The notes under the pieces are model-generated. The model ran no database searches. It was given only the letters and a program-made list of their open reading frames with translations, and was not told the DNA's origin. Made by a program: the position numbers and the translations under genes. Below are positions 31,760-42,805 of a stretch of DNA of 64,000 nucleotides, piece after piece (position 1 is the stretch's first letter; every line of letters starts with the position of its first letter). This DNA comes from Armigeres subalbatus. Taxonomy: Eukaryota > Arthropoda > Insecta > Diptera > Culicidae. The DNA lies in NCBI RefSeq assembly GCF_024139115.2, contig NC_085139.1, forward strand, positions 105,315,935 through 105,379,934, in the 5' to 3' direction.

Positions 31760-34700
31760 GTTTTTGGCCAGCCATTTGTTCTAGCTACTCCACCGTGCGG
31801 CGCTCTCCAACGTCGGCCGGTGTCAGGAGCGTCGGTTCGTAGCAAACCGCATAATCGGTGGTGGGACACCGCGTGCACACAGCTCTATTGTAAGAAATCC
31901 ATCGCGTTTAAAAAATTCCGGAAACACGGATCGTTCGTTCTTTACTAACGGTACACCGCGCTCGTGATCCAGTTTAAGAAGCTGGTAAACGTGAAGAAAC
32001 GTGGATATCGGCGCACTTTTTTTTGAAGGTTTATCGCGCGAGACCCCAATGAAAACTCTATGGATCGTTGGGAGAAGAATGCGCAACGCGTCGTCCGTAA
32101 ACGAAGATCGTGAAAGCAAGTGTCACGTGATGTTTTTGCTGACAGGGATAATATGGATCGGCCCTTTTCGATGATTGAATTCTCGCTTGCTATCCTTTCA
32201 TGTTACAATTCTGCTCCAGGGATGGATAGAATAAAGTTCAATTTGCTCAAAACCCTCCCGGACGTCGCGAAGAGGCGCCCAGTTACTGGAGTGCAACATT
32301 GTTCCGGATGATTGGAGGCAAGTGAGGGTGATAGCCATCCTAAAGCGTGGAAAACCCGCGTCGGATTGTAATTCGTATCGCCGCAGGGGTAAGGGAACGA
32401 ACGACTGTCTTGCGTTGCTTTCTTCAGAAATTATTATTAAAGAGAGCAAAAAAAAAGAGCAAATGGGCTCAGTGTTTTTGGACATCAAGGGGGCTTTCGA
32501 TTCAGTTTGCGTCGATGTCTTATCTGACAAACTCCACGATTGTGGACTTTTACCAATTTACTATTTGTACAATTTGTTGTCAGAGAAGGGTATGTGTTTT
32601 TCTCATGGTGACTCGGCAACTTCACGAATTAGCTACATGGGTCTCCCCCAGGGCTCATGTTTGAGCCCCTTTCTTTACAATTTTTACGTCAGAGACATTG
32701 ATGAATGTCTCATGCCAAATTGCTCATTGAGACAGCTTGCGGATGATTGTGTTGTATCCGTTTCGGGGCCAACAGCGGTTGATCTGCAAGGACCATTGCA
32801 AGATACTTTGGACAATTTGTCTACTTGGGCCTTAAAGCTGGGTATCGAATTTTCTCCGGAGAAAACTGAGATAGTTGTCTTTTCAAAAAAACATAAGCCG
32901 GCAATGTTCCCGCTCCAACTGTTGGGTAAGGCAATCACGCATAGCATGTCTTCTAAATACCTCGGGGTCTGGTTCGACTCGAAATGTACCTTTGGGAAGC
33001 ACATTGTGTATCTGACACATAAATGCCAGAAAAGAATCAACTCCATGCGAACGATAACAGGAACTTGGTGGGGAGCGCATCCCGAAGATCTTATCACGTT
33101 GTACCGAACAACCATTCTGTCGGTCCTCGAATACGGTAGTTTCTGCTTCCAGTCCGCAGCCAAAACACACATGCAAAGCTTCAGTACCGCTGTCTCCGTA
33201 TCGCTTTGGGTTGTATGAATTCGACTCATACGATGAGTCTGGAAGTACTTGCGGGAGTACTGCCTCTGACAGATCGTTTCGTGGAATTATCGCTCCGGTT
33301 CCTCATCCGCTGTGAGATTCTCAATCCATTGGTCATTGACAACTTCGAGAAGCTGTTCGAACAAAACCCTCAATCTCGATTCATGTGTATTTACCACTGG
33401 TATATGACGCTGGAGGTAAGCCTACCTTCGGTTGACACCAATCGTGCGAAATTCTTAAACTCTTACGGTTCCTCTGTTACTTTTGATTTGTCCATGAAGC
33501 AGGAGGTTCATGGAATACCAGACTTTCTTCGTGCGGAGGTCATACCTCCATTATTTGCGAGCAAATACGGGCACGCCAGCGACGAGAGAAGCTTTTTTAC
33601 AGACGGGTCAAAAATGGATGACTCCACTGGTTTCGTTTTTTCATAGCGCCCACTTTAAGCTGAAAGAGTAGTGTACACTATTCACTTGAGCATATTGCAT
33701 CCCTACCTCCTGACCACTTCTTTATCTTCACCGACAGTCTAAGTACCCTGGAGGCTGTTCGGTCAATGAAACCTGTAAAGCACTCAGCGTATCTTCTAAC
33801 CGGGATACGGAAAGCTTTGAGTGCTTTATCAAAACGGTCATTCACAATCACCATGGCTTGGGTCCCTTCTCATTGCTCGATCCCGGGAAATGAGAAAGCG
33901 GTTCTTTGGCTAAGGTGGACTAAGGTGATATTTACGATCGGAAAGTCACCTTCGATGAATTTTTCACATTAGTTTGTCAGGAAACCTTGATCAGCTGGCA
34001 GCAGAAATGGACAAATGGGGAGCTGGGTAGATGTCGAAGTGTCGAAGCGTCCATGGTTCAAAAAATTGAATATAGGACGAGACTTCATTCGAACCATGTG
34101 TCGTCTAATGTCCAATCACTACACTTCAAACGCACATCTTTTCAGAGTGGGGCTCTCGGAAAGCAATCTCTGTGTTTGCGGCGAGGATTATCAGGACATT
34201 GATCATGTCGTGTGGGCGTGCGAGAGAATCGCGGCCCCAGATCTGCATTAACTGAACATCTCCGGATCCGAAGAAAACAACCAAAGCCTATTAGAGAAGT
34301 GTTGGCCGGCCTTGATCTCGAATACATGTCCCTCTTCCACCAATTTGTGAAAGTTGCTGATGTAAGATTGTGATCTTAGTCTGCACACCCCCTTCTCTGT
34401 CGTACCTTATATCGAATGTCTTCCTCTTTTTGTCCATTTCAATGTCTGTCGTTCACCCCTTTTGTATGTCTTCCTCTCATTGCTGTCTCCCAAAAAATGT
34501 TTGTCCCGTTACAGATGTGAAACATCGCCAAGAATGTCAACTATGTAAACATCAGCATCTAAATTACTTAAGCACCCTAAATTCCCTTCCTTTCCTACTA
34601 TATTATTGTATTCCCTAACCTCGACCAAACTGCGAGTCTTTCGGTTCCCCAAAACTAACATTATGTATAAGATTTAAGAAATGAATTGTTAAACTTGATT

Positions 34701-34765
34701 TCGGCTCCGTAACGCTTCACGGCAATTGAGCCTCCAAAATAAACGAAAGATTTAAAAAAAGTTAG
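31760..34765 (+). pseudogene. I-clade (MosquI-like) retrotransposon, frameshifted
   Basis: The order is a pre-RT region (NRWWDTACTQLY, near 31855), RT fingers (32150-32320, NSAPGMDRIKFNLLK), the RT core (32460-33218), RT thumb and linker (LEVLAGVLPLTDRFVELSLR, 33240-33300), RNase H (FFTDGSKMDDSTG, near 33595; WVPSHCSIPGNEKA, near 33855) and a C-terminal Cys-His region (LCVCGEDYQDIDHVVW, 34170-34215). The 3' UTR ends with TTCGGCTCCGTAACGCTTCA and TTTAAAAAAAG. RNase H plus this C-terminus fits the I clade, of which MosquI is the Aedes member. There are at least five frameshifts or stops. The endonuclease and ORF1 are missing, so it is 5'-truncated. Confidence 0.8.
32322..33218 (+). pseudogene. 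I-clade RT core
   Basis: This 298-codon frame is the best-preserved part of the element. FLDIKGAFDSVCVDVL is motif A, GLPQGSCLSPFLYNFY is motif B, and LADDCVVSVSG is motif C with both catalytic aspartates present. WALKLGIEFSPEKTEIVVFS and SSKYLGVWFDSKCTFGKHIV are the post-catalytic blocks, and ITGTWWGAHPEDLITLYR is the thumb. A deletion near 32380 removed the segment before EIIIKESKKKE. The frame leaves the protein at about 33200, where the next frame takes over (IALGCMNSTHTMSLEV in the sister copy). Confidence 0.82.
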
Positions 34766-36974
34766 TTTCTCTTGTATTCAATAATTGCAACAATTTTGCA
34801 GAAGAAATAACGGCTTCCGCAGTTTTTTTCTTATTAAATTGAATTTTTTTTCTGTAATCAGTTATGATCGAATTCAGTCTTAACTTTATTTGTATATTAA
34901 TTTAGAATTTCATGAAGTTTGATCGACAAAAATCTTACTGACAATATTGTTCCGTTTGACAATAACGGAAGAATTGTATAAAAAATAGTAATATCTTATT
35001 AAATGCATTTGAAGAGCCCTTCAGAAAATGTGATAACAATCGAGTAATATTTCCCAACGAATCACTGTCTCAGTTTTTAGATCAAACTGAGATGTTTGGC
35101 GTACGATATCGTCTTCCTTCCTTCAAAGAAAAATGGTAACTTTCGGTTTAAAAACGAAAAAAAAGAATTAAAACAATTTAGCATACTTCTAGCATAAAAA
35201 GTCCATACTTCCCTCTAAGTTATTTCGAAGTTCTTTATTGTTAATTTGTATCAGATTGTTTCTTTCTTTCACTGATAGAAGGTTCTAACAATGAAAAGAG
35301 TTTAACTTAATCATTTGTTTTCACTTCATTCCATTTTGTTGAATATTATGTCATCCACTGTCTAAATAGATTCTACCACTAAGTATTCTTACTCCTACAT
35401 CGATATGGCTTGATTTAGACAGGCAGCAAATCTAAACTGGTTTGTTAGGTACCATTGACTACGAAACGCCCACATTCACTTCGAACACGGAAAGTCTTTG
35501 TTTGAATTGAAGCACTTTCTCAACTAACACTTTAACAAGCACTACGAGTAATAGGATGCCACATCGAAGTGTCAATTATCTTGCAGATGTTGATTAGTGA
35601 AATTTCCATAGCTGTGAGCTACATCAGCTACTTATGGACAAATCTGATTGTTTTGATATTTTTATTTCCATCAAGCAGCCTGATTAGCATCTTTTAGAGA
35701 CCTCTAGTGCCGTCCATAAGAATCGTTCAGTCAAAGCACCGTCAACCATGATGTATCAATTAATTAATTTACAGCTGACAATTTAATCTAATATCTTTAT
35801 TGCCTCACTCACTGTCGCTGAGTTGCTTTCGCCAGACGAGAATTTTCCCGCCCACCTTTCTGCCCTCGTGTAGCGTTTCTTCGATCTCTTCTTAATATAT
35901 TCGTCCGTGCGCGACTGCTACTTGACTATCCGATATCACTACACCCGACCCATACATATTCAGCACTGGCCTGCCATACTCTCTCGATTGGTACTGCGGA
36001 GTAATTCCAGCGTGCTGAATTAATTAACACCAATTATCCGTTGCAATTTCTTCTTCTCGGGCTCGTACAATTTTTTTTGCCCCACCGCTTGACTCTCACT
36101 TGGCCTGTGCTGACTGCAGGGCGCGCGCAGTCAGCCAGCCTGCCCATTTACAATATTGCTTGTGAACTCTTCTGCCACGGGGCCACGGACAGCTCTCGTA
36201 AGCCCAGTGAACGAACATGGGTTACATGCACCTGGCAGCCGAGCCTCGCGCCGCGGCCATTAAAGCCTCACAGTCGCATTTATGACGGGAGAAAAACGAA
36301 GGAAGGAGGGCGACCAATTTTTCAATCATCCCCTCGTGGTGAATCCTAAAAGTGCACTTCGACAAAATGCTCAAAATCGGTCACAATAGCATTGTTCAAA
36401 TTTATAGCAAATCACAAATGTATAGTAATACGGCCGTCTGAGATAGGTGTTTTTTGGCGAAAAATAAAACAAACATGATTATATGACTTAACAATAACCA
36501 ATAGTTGGGAAAATTGTATGCGCTGATTTTTCAAATTGGCAGCAATATCCCACTGTTCTGATGTCGAAATCATCGCTGTCTGGCACCGTATGAAGATATT
36601 GCGATGATGCCATACCTTTCTATTGAATCATGTAATACCCAAAACGACAAACATTTTCTCCGAAACTGTTGTACATTATAGACAAACACATGCATTTTGG
36701 ATTTGCGCTACTTATTGTGGGCATGGCACCGGCAACCCATACTGTAGATGATTTTTTATCTGTTTTCGGGCCGTTTATGCATATTGCATATTATCGAGGG
36801 GCTTGGTTGGGACATGTAAGTGCTTTAGGTAGTATTTCTGTAAAAAGTGTTATGTTATGTACAAGATATACAAAATTAAGACAATATATGAAAAAATCTA
36901 AGTTCCGCGTCATAGCCTTTCGATACATTTTGGTGTAAAAAAAGTCCAAACTACTCCGTACTTATTGTTTTTTT
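34766..36974. other. Unassigned interval with a GC-richer block
   Basis: 34766-35800 is AT-rich with no recognised feature. 35810-36350 is markedly richer in C and G, with unique-looking sequence including GGGCGCGCGCAGTCAGCC. An open frame of 102 codons there begins at TTG and has no domain. It could be a promoter or UTR block of a gene outside the window, but nothing proves it. Confidence 0.3.
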
Positions 36975-37953
36975 ACTTATCTTTATTTCAAGGCTCAAGC
37001 GCCAGCAGGCATTACGGAGCCGTTATCTTATTGATTTTGAGTTACAATCATGATTGTCGTCTTAATGTATAATATTAGTCTTGGGGAGCCGAAAGACTCG
37101 CGGCTTGGTCGAGGTTAAGGAGTACAAGAAAAAAAATGTGGATGGGATAGGGCCTAGGTAGCGATGTTGTGGCACGTTCATTGCTAATTGATGAGTAACT
37201 GTAATGATACAAACAAACGATTTTTTCGAGCGAAGGGGGTGCGAACAAGGTGGACATGGCCTTACAAGAGACAGGGGGTCAGACCAGGACATTGATTCGT
37301 TTTAAGAAATTATACACAAGGACCATGTGATCTAAATCAAGCTTATCCAACACATTTCTGAAGTCTTCCTTTTCTAGTTTCTCTCGGGCCCATAAACATA
37401 AATCGGCACAAAAATCGGACTTGGCAACATCGTATTTAGGACACCTCCAGACAACGTGGTTGATGTCTTGATAACCTGCACCGCAGTCGCATTGATTGCT
37501 GTCGGCGAGCTCTATTCGATAGGAGTGTGCGTTTAAAGAGTAGTGATTAGACATTAGTCGACACATTACCTTGATAAAGTCTCGACTAATTGCCAATCCC
37601 TTGAACCAAGGTTTCTTCGATACATGTGGGAGAATAGAAAGTAGACATCTACTCAAATCTCCTTCATCCCATTTTCGTTGCCAACTGACCAAAGCGTGAT
37701 GACGAGCAATTGTGAAAAATTCGTTAAAGGCGATTTTGCGCTCATAAATATCGCCTTCCATAGCGCCCAGCTTGGCAAGTGAGTCCGCTTTCTCGTTACC
37801 CGGAAGCGAGCAATGTGAAGGGACCCATAATAAGGTGATAGTGTAAAAGCGATTCGAGAGAGCACTCAATATGGTTCGTATTTCACTCAGGAAATACGGT
37901 GAGTGCTGCACCGGCCTCATTGACGAATAGCCTCTAAAGAACTGAGAACCGTA
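36975..37953 (-). pseudogene. I-clade element, 3' part (RNase H end, C-terminus, 3' UTR)
   Basis: The minus strand continues the fragment at 42266-42805 after a 4.3-kb insertion. It reads TVLSSLEAIR, (one-base loss), MRPVQHSPYFLSEIRTILSA, LLWVPSHCSLPGNEKADSLA (the last RNase H motif), YERKIAFNEFFTIARHHALV, MCRLMSNHYSLNAHSYRIEL and CDCGAGYQDINHVVWRCP, and then ends at 37279. The 3' UTR closes with AACGGCTCCGTAATGCCTG and an A-rich tail near 36980. Apart from the one-base loss at about 37918 this part is intact. Confidence 0.82.
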
Positions 37954-38481
37954 CTGCCCATGATCACATAGTTGACGTATAAGCCAAAATGACCAAAACA
38001 CACTTTTTTGCGGATATGGATTCTTCGTACGGTTATGCATATGCTCCATGAAAAAATATTCATGTTTTGTTCGGAAACATTCGAGTTATGGCGATAATTG
38101 TTTTTGGAAAAATGGCCATTTGATCGCATAAGTTGACGTACCTCCATTACCTGCTGCAATATGGAGCAAAAACCTGTCTCATATTTTTTCGACATTCACA
38201 ATCCACTAATTAAGCACAACATAGGTTTTCGTTTTACTTTGTCTTATTTCAGGACTACTTTATGATTTGGGCGTAACTGATTTTGTAATCAAAAATTAAT
38301 ATGCAAGTTCCTGCTACAGCAAGCATTTCTTGTGAAATCCACGGTATAATCCGACAAAATAAGCTTCCATCCATCGAGGTGTAGGTCTGGAGATAAACGT
38401 TTACATTCTTTTGAATCAATGCTAAATATTGTCGCCAAAAGTTTTGATTTAAGACAATCGCGATCATTCAGAAAAAAGATA

Positions 38482-38655
38482 TTTTAGTTACCAGATAAAG
38501 ATTGTTGCTGTCCGGAACATCTTTTGCTGGCGAGGATAGGGAATCTAAATGTCAATGAAGGAATAATACTTACGATTTGACCGTTAGGTACCACACATGT
38601 TTCGGACAGCAGAACAAAGGGAACCGAAGCGACAATCTTTATCTGGTAACTAAAA
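38482..38655. mobile_element. 174-bp MITE, TA-flanked
   Basis: TTTTAGTTACCAGATAAAGA (continuing TTGTTGCT) at the left is matched by the complement of the right end with one mismatch in 28. A second inner pair, GCTGTCCGGAACAT and ATGTTTCGGACAGC, extends the symmetry. TA flanks at 38480-38481 and 38656-38657 suggest a Tc1/mariner-type origin. Confidence 0.75.
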
Positions 38656-38724
38656 TATATTTTATTCAGAAGGAAGTATAATATAAAAAAAGAATGAAAA
38701 TCCATTAATTATGTAACACAATGA

Positions 38725-40918
38725 TTGGCCATTTGTGTCACACTTTTTTTTTTCATGGTGGTCACAATGGCAGCTGTCCCTTGCTATTAATCTACACTGC
38801 ACCCCGCCCATATTGGCTTCTATGAGCTTCTATTCTATTCATCATCACACAGACGTTCCTAAGCGATGTTGCTCATGTGGTCACTGCTGGGGACGTGTTG
38901 ATAAAAGAATAGTTTTGTAGAATAAGATCCCACCTCCATCATTATTATCACTTATCACTTTCAATGTAATACGATAACTAATAATCACGCCACATTTATC
39001 TTCTTTATGTATTATCTTCATCGCTTCATAATAGTGATCATATCAGTACAATTATGTATAATTATTATTGTCACTATTATTATTTCTGTACATCCACTTG
39101 CTTTCTTATTTCACTTTAATTTTCGCTTTAGCTATCTTTTCTCGCCGTTATCCGAAAATTATTTGTGTTTTATAGTATAAATATAGTTATATTTATTTAT
39201 CATTTGTTTTTATAATTTGTATTAAAGCTGGAATGTTTTATAAATTTTATATGAAATTACAATAAGTTACGTGAGTTGTAACATCAAGACTCTCTTTATC
39301 AAGTGATAAAACCCGAAGTATGAGCAGACTATAAGTTTTAATGCAACCGTGTTTTATAAATATGAGACAGTAAAATACGTAGTTTTTTCCACTAATGCTG
39401 TGTCAATGTTCTGTTTTGAATTTATGTTTTATGCCTTTAATCAGATTTACAAGTTTTGAAGAGTTATCAAGTTATTGAATTATGCAGATACACAAACATT
39501 CACATACACACACATAAGGGATTAATTTTAAATGTAAGTAAAGGTGATACAAAGGGTGATACACATTTCCGCAATTATACAATTTAAAAAAGTTATTTTG
39601 ATTTACCTATTCATGAGTTTGTTTTAACTACTCACCACCACCGTTCAACTTTATATTAGTCGAATCACCACTGCTTTACTTCATGTGATTAGGGTCTTGA
39701 TACACATCGTTGTCTCGTCATCGTTGGTATTTTCGAAGCCATTCACAATTATCGGTATTGAAGAAATGAAACAAAACAAAATTTGTATTAGTGGAAGTTA
39801 TTTCATTAGCTATGATAGTTTGTTGGCTTATTAGTTAACTGTTATTCGGGACGTCATATGTATGACTTACAATAGGTGTCATGTGATGCATTGTTTAGAA
39901 TAATTTATTTATCCAACGATTTTTTCCTAAATGTTGGTTCAGGTTAATTTCCATTTATATAAGTTTGTTTCTAAGTGATGTGTTTGGTCGTTGTATGCTT
40001 GAGTCGGTTTTAGTTAGTTTTGATAAGCCCCCCTCATTTTTAGTGTTTGATCAGTGCATGATCTGTAGCATGGTCCCTGATTTATGATTAAGTATTTTTT
40101 TTGTAACAGCATAGCTGGGCCTTTCGATGACAATATCGCAATACAATAATTTTTCCTCAATGTGGTCCACGTTGTGTTGCAACGGATTTAGCAAAAAATA
40201 ATCGTGCACCCCAGTTCACAACTCATTTTAAACATTAACCCAACTCACAATAAGCCCAAGGACCGGTTACATTCTGGTAGAAGTCGGCAAGTTTTGATAT
40301 CAGCTGACGTATTTCCTTTAAGATATATCATGTAGGACAATTTAAATAAGTTTATATACTCTAGAGAAATTAAGTTGTGGAATAAGGTGTTTGAAAATTT
40401 GTATCAGCTTATTACCGCCTTTGGCAGTATACAGTTATAATACAATAGGAGGTCAAGTAGAACTGACTGACTATTAAAAGGCTCTTTATTCAATAAATTC
40501 AGTCGAATTATACTTAACCTCCCTTAGCTTCGATCCGCGGCCGGTAGCGCGCGCCCTGTTGGTCATTGAGGAAACCGTATAGGAGAGTACGAACCTTCAA
40601 TGTAATTTCCAAATTTACACAACTTTATTCCATCTACGGTACTAGATGGGTTCCAATTAAGCCCCTGTTCGTACAATCCTACCAGCACAGAATTACATTC
40701 TCCCGAAGCAAAACCATGCCGATGAACCATTCTGCATTACTCAATCACCATAGAGCCATTGAAGATCATGTTGAAAGATGTTTATAACAAATTACATTGA
40801 CTGAAATTCAATGATCCATGAAACGGACTGCAACACAGAAAGATCCCCACCATATGTGTCTTCTGGAGAATTATAATCCATAGCCCAGGGGATTAGCCAT
40901 TTGTGTCACACTTTTTTT
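38725..40918 (+). repeat. 28-bp direct repeat pair 2.2 kb apart
   Basis: GATTGGCCATTTGTGTCACA (near 38724) and GATTAGCCATTTGTGTCACA (near 40890) both continue with CTTTTTTT. The copies face the same way inside the 4.3-kb insert. They may be remnants of two insertions of one family or of a direct-repeat-bounded segment. Between them the sequence is AT-rich with one GC-rich patch at 40530-40562 (GCGGCCGGTAGCGCGCGCCC). Confidence 0.5.
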
Positions 40919-41815
40919 AGAAGCATATTAAAATTCACAACTTATCTAAACCCCCTTCCTTCTCTAAAGTGTAGTAATTTATGGGTATTTTCTAAAAGTG
41001 CATATCAGAACCAAAATCTAGCTTCATTTTTTTGCGTGACAGCGACAGGAGAGGTCTGCCACTGAGGACTTAACACATAAGAATTAGTGCGTGTTAAATG
41101 GCTTTTTATTTGTACTTCAGCTTGATAATATTGGTATGTATATTTCGAGCACATTTACAGGGTTAGTTTTTACAATTGCATTGCAATTTTTATTCGTGTT
41201 TTTCATTACCTTACCCGGACAGAACTGAATTATAAAACATGATATGGACTTTGATGTAAGATTCAAAAGAGCAGGCAAAAATATCAACAACAAAATGCAC
41301 CGAAGTGTTATTTAAATATCAAGATGCGTTATGGATAAAAACAAACTAATAGCTCGAGATATTAATCACTTCTTCCTTAATCACCTCATGATATTTCAGA
41401 GCAAATTTGGATATTGTCGTCTGATATTTTGTGCTTCTATATCTTACATATAAATCAGGCCCATATCTCATTTTGCAATCTAATCACGATTGATTTACTT
41501 CTAATCCTCGTCTACTCGGGTATTTTAAAATAGGGATTGGAAACATTTTTGCTTAAAATTTGGTTGGAACGAGGCCTTTGGCCAATACATGAAAACGGTA
41601 ACTGCTTGCACACTTGTTACAGAACCATTCTAAAATGCTGTAATAGTGCAAAAATCCCCGTACGTTACTGATTAAATACTCTCCCACACATAATTTTATC
41701 TTTACCATATAATTTTAATTTTCACGGAAAGAGCTATCCGAAAATCCTTTCCCGGAAACTCGAACTTTTCAAACGATATCCCTTCTTCATTCAATAAATC
41801 ATTGGAACTAACTAC

Positions 41816-41963
41816 AATTCTAGACCAACATTTGAAAAGGGCGTAACAGCCAAAATTTATTCCTTCTGATTCCTCGTCTACATATATAGCTATATATGTA
41901 GACAAAGAATCAGAAGGAATAAATTTTGGCTGTTACGCCCTTTTCAAATGTTGGTCTAGAATT
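41816..41963. repeat. 148-bp near-perfect palindrome without spacer
   Basis: The arms are 74 bp each and differ at only two positions (41873/41906 and 41875/41904). The centre is TATATAGCTATATA. The arm reads AATTCTAGACCAACATTTGA, AAAGGGCGTAACAGCC, AAAATTTATTCCTTCTGATT and so on. Such a structure can extrude as a cruciform and would fold into a very stable RNA hairpin if transcribed. Confidence 0.97.
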
Positions 41964-42265
41964 ATTCTTTAGCGCTATATAACCACACGTAGTAGCCTGG
42001 TTTTTACGCCATGTTATGGGAACAAACATTTCACAAAACGTTTGTTTGATCGCATAAACTGTCGTATGCATATTTTGACCACTTCAATCAAAGTAATAAT
42101 AACTAATTCCCCGCGGCCTTAAAATAACTACTAATATGGTCTATTTAGACAGATTAGTTCAAGTATTTTGTTGATTGATTTGATGATTCGGGTAAAATTA
42201 ATAAAAATGCGTTTTCCCAACATCGATGGTGCTGGTTGTTACGTCAACTATGAAATCATGGGCAG

Positions 42266-42805
42266 CGTAAAAATGAAATATTTATCAGAGGGAAAAGAGG
42301 CGATTCGCTCTAATGCATAGTGTATAGCCGCTAACTCTGCGATATATATGAAGATTGCTAAAGACACCGAAACCAGTGGATTCATTTGTTTTTGACCCGT
42401 CGGTGAAAAACCTTTTATCACAACTAACATGACCGTACTTGTTTGCAAAAATTGCTGATATGCACTCCGATCGGTGCGGATCTGATATTCCATGGATCTC
42501 TTGTTTCATGGTCAAATCAAAAACTACAGTAGAACTGTAGTAGAACTGGAGAACATTCAAAGAAGGACCAATCTCCAGGTTCATGTAGCAGTAGTACACT
42601 GTCATAAATTTTGATTGGAAGTTTCGTTCGATTAGCTTCTCAAAATTCTTAATAATCAATGGGTTTTAAACCTCACACCGGATGAGGAAACGAAACGACA
42701 ATTCCACGAAACGATCAGATAAAGGAAGTACTCCCGCAAGCACCTCTAGACTCATTGTATTAGTCGAGTTCATACAACCCAACGCGATACGGAATCGTGG
42801 CTGCA
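42266..42805 (-). pseudogene. I-clade element, 5' part of the split copy
   Basis: The minus strand reads RIALGCMNSTNTMSLEVLAG, VLPLSDRFVELSFRFLIRC, NFEKLIERNFQSKF, DLTMKQEIHGISDPHRSE, FFTDGSKTNESTGFGVF and, in a shifted frame, AELAAIHYALERI and KYFIFT. These correspond block for block to 33195-33740 of the plus-strand copy. It starts abruptly at about 42805 inside the RT thumb, joined in frame to a Jockey/CR1-type RT, and is cut at 42266 by the TIR element. Confidence 0.8.

Larger units (their letters stand above)
37954..42265. mobile_element. 4.3-kb non-autonomous TIR element splitting the I-clade copy
   Basis: The left end CTGCCCATGATCACATAGTT (continuing GACGTA) and the complement of the right end, CTGCCCATGATTTCATAGTT (continuing GACGTA), agree at 24 of the first 26 bases. 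CGTA lies directly outside both ends (37950-37953 and 42266-42269). Joining the flanks restores the RNase H reading ...YFIFT/TVLSSLEA... of the host I element. Subterminal words related to the end occur inside (GCATAAGTTGACGTAC near 38129, GCATAAACTGTCGTATGC near 42055). The interior is AT-rich and has no frame with transposase features. It contains a MITE, a long palindrome and a direct repeat. A 4-bp duplication would suit several superfamilies; I cannot assign one. Confidence 0.75.

Noticed and set aside
36041..36349. 102-codon frame in the GC-richer block
   Set aside because: Begins at TTG, no domain, and composition alone explains its length.
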